Source: Pseudomonadales bacterium (lineage in GTDB: Bacteria; Pseudomonadota; Gammaproteobacteria; Pseudomonadales; Azotimanducaceae). Taken from it: DNA of 64,000 nucleotides. The stretch lies in the NCBI GenBank assembly GCA_019090615.1, contig JAHRVQ010000049.1:1-64000 (forward strand). Direction: 5' to 3'. Below are positions 63,919 to 64,000 of the stretch, piece by piece. Position numbers and translations under genes: made by a program. The stretch's first letter is position 1, and every line of letters starts with the position of its first letter. Under the pieces are notes generated by a model that was not told the DNA's origin, ran no database searches, and was given only the letters and a program-made list of their open reading frames with translations.

Positions 63919-64000
63919 TCAAGCCGTTATGCCAGCAGCTTTTGCCATAACATCGAGACGCAATTTAAATTCATCCAGTCCACGGCCGCCCACCGCATGT
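63919..64000 (-). CDS. C-terminal end of a protein cut by the window edge
   Basis: On the minus strand, the frame ending in TGA at 63919-63921 is open to the window edge and reads GGRGLDEFKLRLDVMAKAAG near its end, ending in ITA. It looks like the amphipathic last helix of a globular protein. Family not recognised. Confidence 0.45.
   Translation of the reverse strand, partial: HAVGGRGLDEFKLRLDVMAKAAGITA

Overview
The window looks like chromosomal DNA of a marine-type gammaproteobacterium. I infer this from the mix of CaiB/BaiF CoA-transferases, paired acyl-CoA dehydrogenases, TonB receptors, a PhoBR-like pair and many outer-membrane barrels; a Cellvibrionales-like lineage fits but cannot be proven from this sequence. 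No rRNA, tRNA, CRISPR array or intact insertion sequence was found.

Layout. 0-1.7 kb is an accessory patch: an IS110-type transposase N-terminal fragment with structured upstream DNA, an A/T-rich Fe-S uracil-DNA glycosylase relative, and a BrnA antitoxin whose BrnT toxin is reduced to its last 25 codons. 1.9-12.4 kb carries acyl-CoA catabolism (two acyl-CoA dehydrogenases, two family III CoA-transferases, an SDR), a divergent serpin-like lipoprotein, a SEC-C protein and a cysteine-dioxygenase-like cupin. 12.6-23.8 kb holds an RND pump with its adaptor, a PhoB/PhoR-like pair, a porin and a second OmpR-type two-component pair. 23.9-34.3 kb holds a GT-C-like membrane protein, a cytochrome-c-like protein lacking the haem histidine, an outer-membrane barrel, a TVP38-flavoprotein fusion, a family 2 glycosyltransferase, a DUF547 protein and pstSCAB without phoU.

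34.5-36.9 kb encodes a nitrobindin-like haem barrel and a histidine kinase with a CheX-like N-terminal domain. 37.0-47.9 kb is an iron/haem island with Fur-like boxes: a haem receptor, hmuTUV and an IsdG-type monooxygenase on the plus strand; then, on the minus strand, a compact operon for a barrel protein, an FMN-binding protein, ApbE and a small histidine-bearing membrane protein; then a second TonB receptor divergent from that operon. The minus operon looks like an extracytoplasmic flavin electron-transfer module tied to iron supply and is my best candidate for an under-described system.

48-55.5 kb returns to acyl-CoA metabolism (amidohydrolase, thiolase-like plus DUF35 pair) and housekeeping genes (HAD protein, nucleotidyltransferase, ABC-F, MAPEG, GlpE). 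55.8-64 kb has a large lipoprotein, a GH43-like beta-propeller lipoprotein, a decayed LegB-type sugar-nucleotide dehydratase and an SGNH/MBOAT pair for O-acylation of a surface polysaccharide. Several intergenic regions carry long perfect hairpins or short tandem repeats, most notably four 23-bp hairpin units at 9012-9100.
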